64,000 nt of DNA, from assembly GCA_013433145.1 (NCBI GenBank), contig CM024189.1, forward strand, positions 8,982,001 to 9,046,000, in the 5' to 3' direction. Origin of the DNA: Ascaris suum (lineage: Eukaryota > Nematoda > Chromadorea > Rhabditida > Ascarididae). The position numbers and the translations under genes were made by a program. Below the pieces are notes generated by a model. The model did no database searches. It was not told the DNA's origin and saw only the letters and a program-made list of their open reading frames with translations. Every line of letters starts with the position of its first letter. Position 1 is the stretch's first letter. Positions 12,930 through 28,300 of this stretch are shown here, piece by piece.

Positions 12930-15900
12930 TGCGTCTCGTCGAGTCCTGACCCCCAGTAGTTCTAATGTTGCCATGTGTGCTGTAGGCACGCTGAAGTGCA
13001 TAGTCATCTCACTGACGAACTAAATTGAGTAGAAGTACTGAACTGATGAACCAACGAAAAGACGTAAAAATGACGAAAAGCTATCGGAGTGCTATTTCCA
13101 ACATGCAGAATATCAAACGGTTTTGCCAGAGAAATGTGGAAATACAATGGAGCAGAGATAAACACGTATTGCTGAGCTACATGCAGAAGATGAGTCGTTG
13201 CGCGATCGTTTCCTACAAAAATGTACATATCACCTAAGTCATACTCCACCACCTCTTCGCGGTACGGATAGGCAACGCTGGGGAGCCATACTAGCGGACA
13301 GCCTTATGCTCTATTAGCTCCTACATGATGGAAAGGCTCCTGGTACGTTAAGGTCTGTGTGCGTGACCATCAGTGATCATCTTGGCTAAGCCAGGAAAAG
13401 AGAACGGCGGCTATGGGTGTACATCAGCCAACAACCCTAACGTCACTGCAGCAAACCTCAATTTCTAAAAAATTCCAGTAGAAATGAACAGAAGGATTCT
13501 TGGCTCTTGAATACTGGACCTGACATTAAACTAGTATTGGATCACGACTCGGGTGCAGACATCTTCATAATATCACGTTAAAAATAAAAGCTGACATTAT
13601 TGGCATTTGTGAGACCGACGGTGTGGAGAGCTCATAGCAAGGTGGCACACAGGCGACCAAGTCTTACTCGGTAAAGCTTTCGAGAACTGTTCAAGAACGG
13701 GAAGAGTTAGCTTTATAGTACGGAAGCACGTCCTACGTATGACTGGAAATTAAGATTTCATATCAAGCTCCAGTGTGAGCACTACAGCTTGATAAGAGTC
13801 ACACTTTGAAGATCGTCCAGGCATATGCACCGCTGTAGAATGCAAAACCTTGTTCGGAGGCAAATGAAGCCGAAGTCAGGAAATTCCACAAAGAAGTCGA
13901 GGATGCTACGGAATTCACGACAACGTATTTGATTGTTCAAGGCGAATTAAATGCGAAGTTCGGATGCAGGATTCACCCTGTTGAAAGCTGTGTCGGAAAG
14001 TACGGCATGGAGTTCTGAACGCCAGAGAGTCCAGTTTAGTCATATTTGAGATCAGTAACCGTCTTCATATAATGAACATTTGCTTATTAAAACACCACAG
14101 GAGGCAATGGATCTGGCCAGGCTCGAATGGTGTTAACTTGAGCGAAATTGTTTACGTGCCACCGGACACGAAGCGCCGTTCATGGATTATCCATCATTGA
14201 TGAGAAGATTGAACGAACGGAGTCCGACCACCGCCTCCTTCGCTCCAGGATCACAATTGATTATGAACGTGAAAACAACATCTTACGAGCACGGCGACGC
14301 CGAAGAACAACTGCGAATACTGATCCATTGCCCCCTTACATGGAAGCCACAGAATGGTCAGTTACTTACCGCTGGCAACATCAACGCAAACTATGAAATG
14401 CCAATGAATAACATCAAAACAGCGGTTCGATACCCCCAGAACCAGCTAGAAGGAGCCGAGAGGACACAGAACTCTTGATGACTCTCCGAGCCCAAATGGT
14501 AAAGGAAGGAAGAACATCTGCAGGCGATTATAAGAAAGCGTGCAAGAAGACACGAAGAAAACTGCAAGCGGGCTGTGGCGGATACTAAGGACTGAAGCTG
14601 ACAGAAGCGGCAAAGAAACCGAAGCAGCTTGAAAATGGTAGGGAGAAAACTTCAGTGAGAACAAGATTACCTCGTGCTTGGAAAGATCGCAGTGGAAGAT
14701 GTACAACAGATCGGACAAAAATGAGAGAAATATGGAGATCTATTACAATGATCTGTTCGCCTTCAAGTTATGCGTGGAAGAAATCACTTCATACATAACG
14801 CATGAAGACACTCCACAGCGCATGGAACAAGTAGGCTTGGCACTGAGGGAAATGGTTTCCGGAAAAGACGGAATTAAATGGGACATCTGGATGCAGAAAG
14901 CTGTTTCTTTCTAAGACCTATGTTCATCCTAAGTTCAGGCACTATAGTTTTGGCTCGGTTACATTACAGATGGCGCCTTTGAAGGAGAAAGGTGATCCCG
15001 AAGACCCGACAAATTACTGTTCCATTGCACTTTCGCCACAATTGTATAAGAGTGCTTCTGAACCCAATGTCAGAGTGGTAGGAATCAGCAGAGAGCAGGC
15101 AGATTTTAGAGAAAGCTGCTCCACGCATGATTACATCCTCGCTTTCAGCCACCTACTGGAAAAAAGTAAGCATTACTGAGTCCCAGTATGTCTCGCCCTT
15201 GTTGACTACCACAAAGCACTTGACTTGGTAAGACCAACAGCAGACACAAAGGCTTTGCATGAGCCTGATGTATATCCAGCATCCAGTGATATCATCGAAC
15301 TTATTAACAAAAAGTGCGCAACCGACGTTCGGCTTCTCGAGACGTATGTCACGTGAAGATCAACAGCTGAGTCCGATAAAGTGTTACCACCTCCTCGAGG
15401 CTTTTTGTGGTGGTCCTGGAAGGAGTATTTAGAAAGACTAATCATCATAGCAGCATTATGACTGATAGCGAATTACTAACTCATTTTCTGTTCGCTGATG
15501 ACTGCATCCTTGTTGCCGCAAATCCCCAGGATCTAGAGCACGACCTACAGCAACTGGCAAACCTCCTCAAGGAAATCGGCCTTGAAATGAATCCCTCCAA
15601 GACAAAGTGCATGAACAACAGCTCTTGCGCAGAAGGCATAATATCAGCTGATGACGGAGAAGATGAGGAAGTGACGAATTACGTCTATATGTTAGCTACA
15701 TCCGAATAATATTCCGAGCGGCGAATTCACAAAAAGACGACAAACGGCTCTATCGCTTTCAACAAAAACGCTGTCCCAACACGTCAAAGGTTGCCGATGA
15801 ATATCAGAGCTAACACTTTCACGACGACTGTGCTGCCAGCGCTGCCTGATGCATGCGGAATATGGTCCGCAACGAAGCGTGATGAAGAAATATTCGTAGT

Positions 15901-16247
15901 GGCAAGGATAGCAATGGAAAGAAGGATGTGTGACGTCACCAAGGTGGACCGATTAAACAACGAAGAACTGCGACATAGAACTGGAGTTAAGGACGTGGTA
16001 TTCGGGATTTATGCAGCAAAATGGAGCGGGGCAAGCCATATTGCATGAAAATCTGACAACTGCTGGACTTGTCGCCTTGGATACAACGCGACCGAAAGCG
16101 GCCTCGCGGAAGGCCACAAACGAGGTGAAGTAAACCACTAGTAGTGCCCTATGGTCGATGCTGGAAGCAGAAGGAGCAAAACAGGAGCGGATGGAACTCG
16201 ACAGATCCGCGCCGACCCTTGGTGAATGGATGGATCGTCAACTGATC

Positions 16248-16321
<74 letters not shown>

Positions 16322-19286
16322 GGCAAGTGATATACATATGGCACTCGAACAATAAAAAAGCCCGATCGACTCGTCGTTTCAGTTGTTTTTTTTGTACATC
16401 CGCAACTTTAAAAGACCTGATTTTCTGCAAGACCTTGATTAAAAGCCACTATCCAAGGCAGAATCTATTTGAGTAACAGAATAGACAACCAGCAAACATT
16501 CCTCATTAACGGGAAAAGAACACATCACCCTAACGCCTTTTTCGTAAAAATCACAAACATATAAAACTTTGTGCATCTGAACTCCCCCCCCCCCCTCCCA
16601 TTACAGCAACTCGCATGATGATTACAGATAAAAAATACAAGAGGAAAAAGACTGCTTAGAAGGAAAGAATTATAAAAACGAATGAATGAATGCAAAATAC
16701 AGCTGGATAGAAACAATATTATTGAGGACCTAAAACGCAAAATCCAGCTCAGTATATTCAAACAAATACTCTTCCATCGAACGCCAATAGAAGAAGATGC
16801 ATCTGGACGCAACAATCAAACTTGGGACTGAGAAAAAACAATAATGTTATTAATTTAGAGCTGGTAAGGAACCAAAGCAGACTTAAACTGGAAATATAAT
16901 CGGGCAACTGTGCTTGCGTTACTTCCTCGAAATTGATGCAACGCTCTGCTTGTAATACTCCTCAAAAATCTATTTAAACAGCACTTCTACTAAACTCGTA
17001 ATTCTAACTTTGATAGGATATTGCAACGTGCTTAGTTTAAAAACGAAGGTTGTTCGAAAATATCATGCTCTTCGGTAAGATGACATCACTGCTTCGGAGT
17101 GATATAGCCTCTGCCACGATCTTGTTCCAAATATAGCTAACATATGAACAAAACCATTGCAGATTCGTTCATAACTGCACGCTTTTTGAACGAAATGCCG
17201 CATTAGAGCTGGAGGCGATGAAGTCCTCAGTGAGAATTTGCACTTCTTGCAAACTGCACGTTTCACCGGCTCATCGATTCTTTTAACACAACAAATTTAG
17301 CACTCAAACTACCGTTAGATCATTACGAAAAATCCACACAAATTCATTCATTTATGCTTTTTTTGACGCGCCCGAAGAGCATAGAACGCTCTGCGAAAAT
17401 CCACCCGCACCCTCTCGAAACCTACTCGTCGAAAAACCAATCTCAGCTGATCGGATGGATCAACTGAATGATTGTTTTGGTTACCTCAAATCCTCTTCTC
17501 CAAAGAAAGCCATATAACCATAACAGCCACATTTCTTGTTATGCATCCATAAGAAATACAACCTGAAAAAGAATCATATCCCCTAGCACAAGAAACATGT
17601 GGTATAGAACAGTGGCACTTTCGAAAAAAACGTATGTTAATGGCAAACAATCGCCATAATGGCTGAAAAAGGATCCCAACGTTCCCATCACCGTTGACAA
17701 GCACAAATCACCTGTTTATCCTACTCAATTGGTTGGCATATTGGGCCTCAAAATATGACGTATGTGGCACATCTCAACGTAAACACTGCCTCGTCATGAC
17801 ACAAGGAAAAAATAGAAATAGGCATGACTTGAATAGTAGAGGCTGGAAAAAACAAAGCCATGGAAGTTAGGGAAATACAATAAAATTAAGACACTTATCT
17901 AGTTGTCAAACGATCGTGCTTGCTCAAGAAACGTTTTCGTTCGCGAAGCAAATGTTCTTCCTCTTTCGCGTATGGCAGTTGAACTTCAAGCTCGATATCT
18001 TCAAAATAAAACTTTGCACATTCGAGCCAATTCCCCGAAGAGTGAGCTATTTCATTCGGAGCTCTTGCGAATAGCCGCACATTGATCTTAAGATAAAACA
18101 ACCACATGATCATCACAGGAATAAAATCATAAAGAACAAAATCTACCTATAATATGCGAAGCGATGTGATAATTGCTCCAATATGTCCTCAACGAAAAGC
18201 AACCGGACACTGATACCTACCGCCCAATGAAAACGTTTAGCAAAAGTTTTCCTTCGAAGCTCTGCCTATCGTCACTTTTTGCTTCGACCCAGCATGAGGT
18301 CCAGCTCCCCCCAGATAGCCTAGAACTCGAAAGCCGCTCGCAACATCAAAATTCGCAGAAAAACATTAAATGTGTTTCTCTTAAGTTCATTTGAACGCTT
18401 GGATACCTAAGCAGAAAATAGTGCTTTTTTAAGTGGACAAGTTGAAAGCAGCTTTACAGATTTACAGCAGTAAATTGATTTCGCTGAATTAGGTTCCCAC
18501 TGATCGATTCACATACATTTAAAACGCCGAGTAAAATGCTCGAACAGAATGACGATTCGTGACAATTACAGACGGAAGCTCGTGTCGGAGCAATCGTTAG
18601 TTCAGCTGCATATTGCTCCTCAATTAAACACAATGAAACACTGTCGATGCCCCCACGTACAAGTTTGTACTCCAGCTGCAACACAAAAATTTATATACAA
18701 TATCTTTCATATACAGCATGATAAGAATTCATATACGAAATGATATTGATAAAGCAAAGTAAAACCTAAAATCAGAGCTATAACGCAAAGCTCTGACTGG
18801 ATGCGATACTCCTTGAGAACGGCAAGAATCACGCAAGGATGGATCCCATCGAAGTAATTGCTAAGGCGCTGCACGCAGGAATAGCAACCAGCGATCGGAA
18901 AAGATTTTCAACAAATAAGCTGTCAATAAAGTAGCCGCAATGGCGCAATAAATTATCTAAGATAACGTAAAATGTGGATCTATCATCCCATAACATATTA
19001 AATATGTGCCACTTCATGGAACATTCTCGCCGGACAACATTCCTCTCTAACATTTCATCGTCAAAACGAAATAGCATATTGCAAATAATGTCTAACCGAC
19101 TGTTCAGTTGCTAACCTTGTCTGCCGACTCGCAGTTCTGCGTGCGGAAGGCTGCGTCAGTGAGTCCAAGATTGGAATGTGAACAAGTACGAATGTCATTC
19201 ATATGTTGGCATAAATCGTATCTGACATCATGCCATTTTATTGCCATTCATCTTCTGTTGAAAATGCTTTGCAAGCAACTGCCGTT

Positions 19287-19355
<69 letters not shown>

Positions 19356-22300
19356 CCTATTGCTGGCCTGTTTTGGAACTGTGCCCCTCTGCAATATCTT
19401 TGTACGGCTTCTGATACCAAGTTGTAAGAAAACATCATCACCCACTTCAATCGCATTGCTTTTCATAAAATTACAGTGGTCCATATCGGCTTATATACAC
19501 TACCAGGCCAAAATGTTTAAACTGCAACCGTCGGAATATTCCAGGCTTAATTTTGAACTGAACATTTATTACAAAATTGTGTTCAGCTCCTCCGACACCC
19601 CGCTGTTGCAAATATTTGTATGCCCCTCCCCTCAATTCACGTACGCATGACTTTCATCCCGCCAAAAGATGTTGAAGCATGAACAACGTTCAGCATATAT
19701 TTCATTCTCGCGCTATGCAATTCTGGAATCTGTTTTCCGCGGATATTGTTAGTGCACCCACTCCTTCGACCCTAAACTGCGGCTGAGTCATTTCGGTCTA
19801 CACAATATTGCTGCTCTTATGTATTACATATCTTTTCGCCTAAGTTGTAACTTTGTGAATGTTTTGCTCCTTCTTTGCTCTTCATGCTCACATATTTTTG
19901 TATTTCTTCCCACTCCAGGATGCTAAAATAAAATGAAATGAAATCTACATTTTTGCACCAATATCGAATGTGCTTGTTCAAAGGACTCAGATCGAATAAA
20001 GAAGTGACCTTTCGGAAACAAGCAGCTCTTCGTCGGTTGCGTTCGTCATGACATGAACTGTTTCCAAAAATTGAAATAACATCACAACCTAAATCCAGCC
20101 AATAATCTTCAACTGCTTGTTAAATCTTCAACTCGATTAGTGCGATATTATACAAGAAGAACATTCGTATGCGACAGTAAGGAGAAGGGTTGTACAGAAA
20201 AATATATAAAATTGTGGACACATTTCAAATGAGCAGCTAGGAATTAAACCACTTTTCACTGATACTTTGTGTAGTGCTCGGTATAAGCTGCTTGCCGCGA
20301 TGCTTTTGGATACTGCAGTGGGTCGCTCGCTGTAGAACAACCCAAGTCTATACAGCTGCTGGTTGCCACAGTGAGGAAGGGGCTGGGTGAGTGAATGTCA
20401 GGATTTTGAAACAGTTTATAGGTAACAATAGCCGAGGCAGACATACCTGTGTTGGATGCAGTTTGCCCACTATGTTCCCGATTATTACTTCGACGATCCA
20501 AGCATATTCTATGGATCCTGCGTCCCAGCTTATTCCATCTTCTGATAGAAGAGCATGACCTCTGAATGAAAGACTATCGGCTGTTAGGAAACCCTCTGTT
20601 GCGCTCGGAAATGATCGTGACCTCTCGAAAAACATCGCTCCACCAAATGTGCATACCTATAGCGATTTATTATTACTTATCGGCAATCCAATGCAACTCC
20701 GATCGTTTGCATTTGTTCTTATTACGCGACCAAGAGCAAGAGCAAATTATTACGCGACAAAATCAAAGGACCACTGCCCAACTGTTGCACACATTACACG
20801 TTTTCGATCAAGTTTGTCACATCATCATGCTCGGAAGGTTTTGCAGCAGTCGTCAACAGAAAATGACCCGATGTTTCCGGACCAAGCCACGTTTCAAATA
20901 ATTCATTATCATCGGGAAGAACAAAAACGTTGATTTTGAGTGCTGCCGTATTCGCCTATACGACTTCAGTAATTACCGCAATGAACTTGAATATGACAGC
21001 TGGAGCATATTTTAAAAGTGTTTCATCTTCTGCAGGATGTGAGTTACCACTTCCGCCATAATTATCGACATTCAGGTCCCCTCAAATTTTGAGTATGTAC
21101 ATCATTCAATGATGGTGCATACTTAAAATTCCGATCCACACCACCACGTACGCGGATGAGTGCTTCCACTGGCCCCAGACAAAACAAATTTCATTAGATT
21201 GGAAGAATCAACCTTCAAACTTAAGCACTGTTTTATTCATTCAAATCCCAATGGCAAGCGTCGAAACGGAAAGCAAAATTGTTTCGGCTCAAAAATTAAT
21301 AAAAGTACAAAAGTACTTCCGGGACAAACTATTGAACAAATTTCGTTTAATGATGACTGCGATAGCGTATGACGAGGTTGCAAACCTTTGGCCTTATGCA
21401 ACACTCTTATAACATCGGGAAAAGGCTAACGCATCCCTTCGACAGTGCGCAAGCCTACTGTCCTTGAAAACATGAAATTACGAAGTAATTTCGTTTCATA
21501 TGTATCGTCTTTCTCATCGACTGGTGAACTAATTGCGATCCAAATAATGACAGCGCAAGACTATACTGACATTTGAAGATGTTGTGCATTTCTGACATCC
21601 TATTAATTGAGCACTCAAAGAAAACTGGTGTTAGCAAACCGGTTTAAGTGGAATGCTAAGACCGACTTTTTATGGTAACGGATTCTGCAAGCAACTGAAC
21701 AATCAGCGGGACCAGTTAAGATCAGATGCACAAATAGATCATTCCAAAAGCTGGCCTTCACTGCGTGGAATCCACAGCAATGATACGTGATGTCGCAGCA
21801 AAACCTGCCTATAATCCTCATTTACCTAGTTAACTTGAGTTCTCGTGGTCGTGAGCAGCATCTCAACGCTTCGTGAACAGGGCGATCGACTAATACGATT
21901 TGAACTATCTACGATCCAGAGTTCCGGAAGGAATCCGAGCACTGCATTGTATAAGCACAAAACGCAATTATTTGCCTGAACAAGCACTCGAAACTTGTAA
22001 CGAAATGTAAATTCGATGGTTCGCCGATCATCCAGATGAGCGGTCATTTGAGAGGTATTTGTAAAAGTTGGGACGATATTAATTCAATTTCGCTACAAGG
22101 TTTTTCCACGGAGGATGGTAGCTGGATGCTACAAATGCGACAAGTAGGTTGGCATTATATTCAGCTCTCAGTATAAGAGTCTATGATCATCACCCGAAAT
22201 AGATTCGGGGACTGAAACCACACATTTGAACTATTAACAGTAACTGAAGCTCCTTCTACAAAACAACCATTACCGTTTATTTCTCTCCATCATGCCTGTG

Positions 22301-25300
22301 ATTTTACTTCGTTTCAAAACATGTATCCAATTAAGCGACGAAATATTGGCGACGTAACTCGGCGACGAAAAATGAACATAAAAGGATATTCGATGGAAAA
22401 TTACCTGTATTTTCGTCTCACGCAAGTTCCGTACAACTTCAAGGACGAATTGTTCCACATAGATAACAGGGCAGTAGTCTGCAAGAATATGTAACAGAAG
22501 CGATCAATTAAAACATATGACTTGCTCATTGATCCAGCGAACAGCACCACAAATATAAAGACTAAAGTAAGTGTTAGTGCTAAGACGGCGCAGTACCTTC
22601 CTAGCTCTTACGCAACTGCCACTCACTGGTTTTATTTCTGTGGATTTCTAAACAGTTTATTTTTCTATATTGCCATCCGACCACAAGTTTCGACCATGGA
22701 AAAGATTCATTCCCCACTTCCTCCATTCCTTCCCGCCGCCTCTACGTGATGCTACAGGAGGCGGTGGGGACTCAGAAAAGTGCAGACTGCAGGATATGCA
22801 CATGTATAAAGATAATGGTGGTCGTTTGCTTAGTTATGTCATATCTATAACTAAACAACAAGCAATTATGATTACAGTTCCAAAAGCTCTCCGAATCTTC
22901 AGAACCTCGAATTAATACAAAAGGTGTTTGTCTTCGACTCTTTCAACGAACGAATTTTTCGAAAGGCGTTAATCAAAGCGTAACTTCAGCATGTCCTCTA
23001 ATGTCACACTGCTAGACTACTATGCGTGATATCCTTGACGTACGGATGCAATAAACAAAATACAAATTCAGTGACCGATGGTTACCTGGTACCGGGCCAT
23101 CTGTTTGAACACTGTGGATTAAACAGTGGGCACGAACGTTCTGCACACGAATGCACATTTTCAGCCGAAGTGGTCGATACAGTTCGATGGGTTCCCGCAC
23201 ATCGCCAAACATTCGTCGCGAAAGACGTGTATGGGCTTTGTACGAATCGATATCGGACACCTTAAAAAAGCACTTAAGAGGAAACAGTTGTTGACGTAAT
23301 CATCCGATAATGGCTTACGGACAATAGAGGGACAACGTTCAATGAACAATCGGTAACGGATAAATGATGCTTGGTCAGATCGATGAAAGCATGAGTCAGT
23401 TAGCTTGGAGGCTGTAAGCTTCACGGCTGTTTGCTACGTACAACCGTGGGTAATGCATAATAGCCAAGCAACAACACGCGTTCTCCCTTTATTTCTCAAG
23501 CTCATACGGATGGTATACTCCTGCATTAGCACGTCCACAATTGACAGGCATAAGTTATGTCTCGTGCCTCCTTTTTTTACTGGGAATTGATGGGATGCGG
23601 AACAAAACAGATGAGGAAGCCTTTATTCGAGATGATCTGTGACAGCAGGGTACCGAAGTCCCAGAAAGCAGCTTCAGGATAGCCCTCATTTGAATACCAC
23701 ATCGGCTGTGCATGTGCAAGGTCCTATGACAATAAAGTGCTATAAGAAAGCGATGATCCGCTGTAGCATCTTGAAATTTTCCCTTTCATATTAATGGTCA
23801 CACTGCCCTTCAGAATTCAAAAACTTTGCGGACTATAATGCCGGATAGTGAAATGTTGTTGGTTGATTTGAGTTCGTGGCGTCAGTCCACAACGGCCTGA
23901 CGCTATAATCTCGAAGCGCAAAACTGTGGAAGCCTATGAGCCAAACAATTTGGATAATGATTTCAAAAAAGCATACTGAACCTTCCCAAGGGCACGAGCG
24001 CATAATTTTGAGCTTTCTTTTTCAAATGCACATTCGTGGCATTTCTTAGAAATGCATTACTATGCGAAAGCGTATACCTTATTATACATCCCAAAATAAT
24101 TGTCAGCGAAATTCTTGGCGAACCAAAGCCCATAGCCAGAAACAAATATTTCCGATCCACCAATCGATACCTTAAAGAATTATTTCATGCAGAAAATATA
24201 CTGTCACGTATTTTGCTAATAAGCGTAAGAAAAGGAGCGCTAGCTTTAGAAGGGCCGGAGTTAACATCCCCTGAAAGTTCACGCACACTTTCACATCGTC
24301 GAAGTGACCTAAAGCACTCCGAATTAACGAAGTTAAAAGAGCACAGTAAACATATTTTATATTCACGATAAAAGCAAAGAAGCTGGCGGAACGGATGACC
24401 GCTTTGTTTTGTCTCTCCAAAGAGAAGCATGCCAATTGGCGCATGAGAACCTGATGCGGAGATGGGAACATGCTTCACCTCTCTTGTCTTCCAACGTTTA
24501 CTTGGAGAGACGTATTACAGCTCTCCCATGAATCAACGCTCTCTCTTCGGAGCTGAAAGTGGGTTTAACCGACGGCTCTGAAGCCGTCATGCTCTCGCTT
24601 CTATAAAGCCGTCGCGCTCTCATTTCTACACAGTCGTCGAGGTCACGCTTCTAGTTTTTCTACACACATATGCCGCTTTATTTAGCTGAGCTCGCAGGCT
24701 CTTTTTATAGCATGATGCTCAAGACAGCTACTGAGGTCTCAAAGATGGAGTAGAGGGGACTAGAAGCAACGGCCGAGTTGAAAGGTCAGGGGATTCGGTG
24801 CTAAAATACCCTTAAAGAAGCTTTAGGAAGCCTCGAGTCAGAAACTGTACCATTTGCAAATGCACCTCATGTGAAGCTTGTATCACGTGGTGCGCACAAT
24901 TACATAGTGTGGCGCATTATTTTTGGGTTCCGACGTTTCTCCACCTGTGAGCACAGCAACCTTGGGAATGGCAGGGGAAGGGATCCATTAAGCCCAGATT
25001 CACGAATTCAAAACGATGAAATGCTTCACCACTGTTCTCGCCCATGTCAGTGCTCGTGGTTGTAGCTACCATTCGTCATTCTAAATGTCTTAAACAACTG
25101 CAGCTGTCCCATTCGCTGCGAATCAACGATGCATTGGGAATAAACTGATGATGCGTTCGTTCCATAAACGAAAATTTGACTGAGCAAATAGATATTCTGC
25201 ACCTTTACAAACTTCCATCTGCAGTGTCATATGTGTGCGCGCATATGAATATGTGGATCTGTCCACCTGATAGTTCCAGCTCAGGAATCAGATCTATGTG

Positions 25301-28300
25301 TGCCGCAAATACCAAACAGTGGTCAGTTGTGTCATACTTTTCATTGATCCGCCAATTTTGAAAGAAGCAACATACGTTTAAAAATGCGAAAAAATTGCGA
25401 CAGGCATAAAAGTCGCGTAAAAGCTGTCCACTGCCAAAGAATCTATACATATAGTCAAGACAATCAAAATATGCACAGACATGGAACTTACGAACAATAT
25501 TCTCAAAAGTACTTCTTAGGAATCTACGTCGCCAGCTCGGTCAAATGGGTAATACACGAAGGCACATATCGCGCGGCTCCTCTGATATGTTTCTACGAGT
25601 GCTTTTTTGACAAAATTTTTAGCATTGAAATTGCCGGTTTAAAAACATTGAAACTAGTGAGACGCATCACCGCTGCAACCTTTTCAAGCATTTTCGGAAC
25701 AGACACGTCCAACACAGAAACTACGCATTGGTGGTATTTGGATAATTTTGTGACTGCAAAGAGCCTTATCGTACATATTTTTGTCAAAAAAGAATATTTT
25801 GATGGAACTTCTAGTAGATTTGCCTGCACGTTTCAAAAGAGTTGGAAGAACTGACGTCAGTTCTGATAGTAGCTGACGATGATGATCCTGCCTGTGACCT
25901 CCATATTCTGCAAAGGGAGCTGATGCACTCGCCAAGTGGTCGGAACTTTGGCAGTTAAATGTTTCCCATGTAAAGTGTAGGTGGTTTATTATTAACCTTC
26001 GGAATGAATGTTTTCTCAGGCTAGGAGCTGATACTTCTTTCTATTGCTGATGGCGCTAGCGACCATGATATTATAATCGACTCTTAATTCCACTGGAGCT
26101 TGCAAGTCCTCGAAAACCGCAAACTGTATTCTCCGCACCTTGCTGTACAGATGCACACTGCCGATCCGTTTTGGAATGCTGCACTCCCACATGGTCCCCT
26201 TATCTGATTTGTGGTATTAGGTTACTAGAAAATGTTCAGAAACGCTTCAGTCGTATTGCTTATCGCAAAACCTATGGTGGCCCATAGCAGTCAATTATAT
26301 TACCAGGCTAGAAATTTTTACCCTAGAATCACTGGTGTACCGCAGACTCAAGCTTGACTTGATTCTTTGTTATAAAATTATATTTGGCTTTTCCAACATT
26401 ACAATGTCAGAAATACTGTAGTTTACCCTTCCTTCGTAGACAACATGCGCATCGGTTTCAGCTCGTCAAAAGATGTTGCAGTCCAAACAGCATTCTACAT
26501 AGTCAGTTTCACATTTTGGGAGTCTGAAATCTCCTTCTCGCCGAAATCGTTAATGCGCCCACTCCTTCAGCTTTCAAGCTGCGGCTGAATTATTCCGACC
26601 TACACAATATGCTGCTCTTGTATATTAAATGCCCATATTGGATTTGGACGAAAAATGCTCTTTGTCGTTCATATTTTCGTATGTTTTCCCATTTCGAGAT
26701 TTTGAAATAAATAAATGAGTTTGAAATGTAAGAGCTGATAAGTCCTTCAACTTCTAGGAAAACATACTGGGTCAACTATAGCTGATCAATACGCACTACA
26801 TCCACTTCTCAATTCCCCAGCACAAACAAAGTGCCTTCATTTACTCGAATTCCGTATTTGATCACTGTTCATTACTACATACATACAAATACAACTGAGG
26901 ATATGGTGCTGAAGAACCAACCCAAGATATCCACTTGTGATCTATCACTTATAATTGATTCTCATTCATTGTTCATCATATTATGCCATGATCGACTTAT
27001 GTGCTCTTGTGCTGCCCCAGGCGATAGCTGTGGCCTATATAAGTCGGACTTCAGCCTGTCAGATTGAGCCTTTTTCATTCGTCTTCTCCATTTGCCTTCT
27101 TCACTCGACAGTTCCCCTACCGGCATCCTTCCTTCGTCACCCTTCACCTCTCACTGTTCTACTCGCCATGGGAGCTGTGGTGCTCCCGATAAACCATTTC
27201 TACTATCTCCGTGCGCCTTCTCGTACCTTCGGCCTCCCTCTTCAACGTCGCACTGCCGGAGTCACAACAGTTGGCGACCGGATACAACAATAACGCAATG
27301 TCAAAACCGCTTCTTCCATACGATTTTCTTGCCTTTTCCACATCCTATATATAAAAATCATCCTTTGAACAAACAGCTATTTATCATCACCATTCTATGC
27401 TGCGTAAGCACCTCGATACGCAAAATGTGTGCACTTTAATAAAAAAGCGCACATGGATTACAAACAATAAAGGAAAGAACGGCTCTCGATATGCCAGAAC
27501 AAAATTTACCGTTATATCGAGGGTGTCCTCTTCTAACTTGAAAGGATGCGAAGGTTTGGCGGTGAACTGAGGTGGTATTGCACGCTCGGGCAAGTCCGAC
27601 TGCTGAATTTGATAGAAAGGGTGATACATAAAGTCGATGATCACCGTAACACTTTCAGTTCGCCAAAAATCTATCCATCCCTGCAAAGCATTTCAAACAA
27701 GTGATGCGAACGAACAGAACGAGCCAACAGCGCTCAAATGGAAGAAAAAATGGATAGATTAGCGAAGCTTACACTGCTGTACGAAAAAAGAAGCAATATT
27801 AATTATACTTCACACCGTGCTTACCTCTATGCAGCATAATGCTGTAACATCTACAGACTAGCGCTTTAGCACTCCACGCATCGCTATAACTGAAAAAGTA
27901 GCTTTGCACTAAGCCGGAAGCTGAAGTGCACCTGTCCTCCTTGCTTGCATGCCTGCGAATTCCGGTTTCAACTTCCGCCAATCGTAATAATACACTGATT
28001 CGCAAATATTTTGATCATAAGCATAAAATATTAGACGGAGGTGGAGAACAGCATCTTGTTCGGTCTATGGCGACAATTCGCTGTGGATCATGCCACTGAC
28101 ATTATCGCTCTGTTTTCATAAGCAGTTTTTTTCGCATTCATGCACAGACTCCTTGAACTTGTGCACACAGTCATCGCTTTCACTACTGAGAACATGAATA
28201 GATCGCATACTTCGTCTTTTTTGATAAAACTTATTTTTTAAGAAACAACCTGAAATAGCGCAGACAGACTAACAAGCAAGGAAAGTTACAAATTCCCTAG

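Noticed and set aside
24581..24655. CRISPR-like short repeats
   Set aside because: Units are directly adjacent with no spacers and only three imperfect copies, in a eukaryotic intron; a small tandem repeat.
25205..25450. Minus frame [20 protein letters not shown] as a BLTP1 exon
   Set aside because: BLTP1 exons 27510 and 24078 already join in phase with continuous homology, leaving no room for it.
25384..25854. 156-codon plus open frame
   Set aside because: Only its last part overlaps the LINE copy B region, and in the wrong frame. The rest has no homology.
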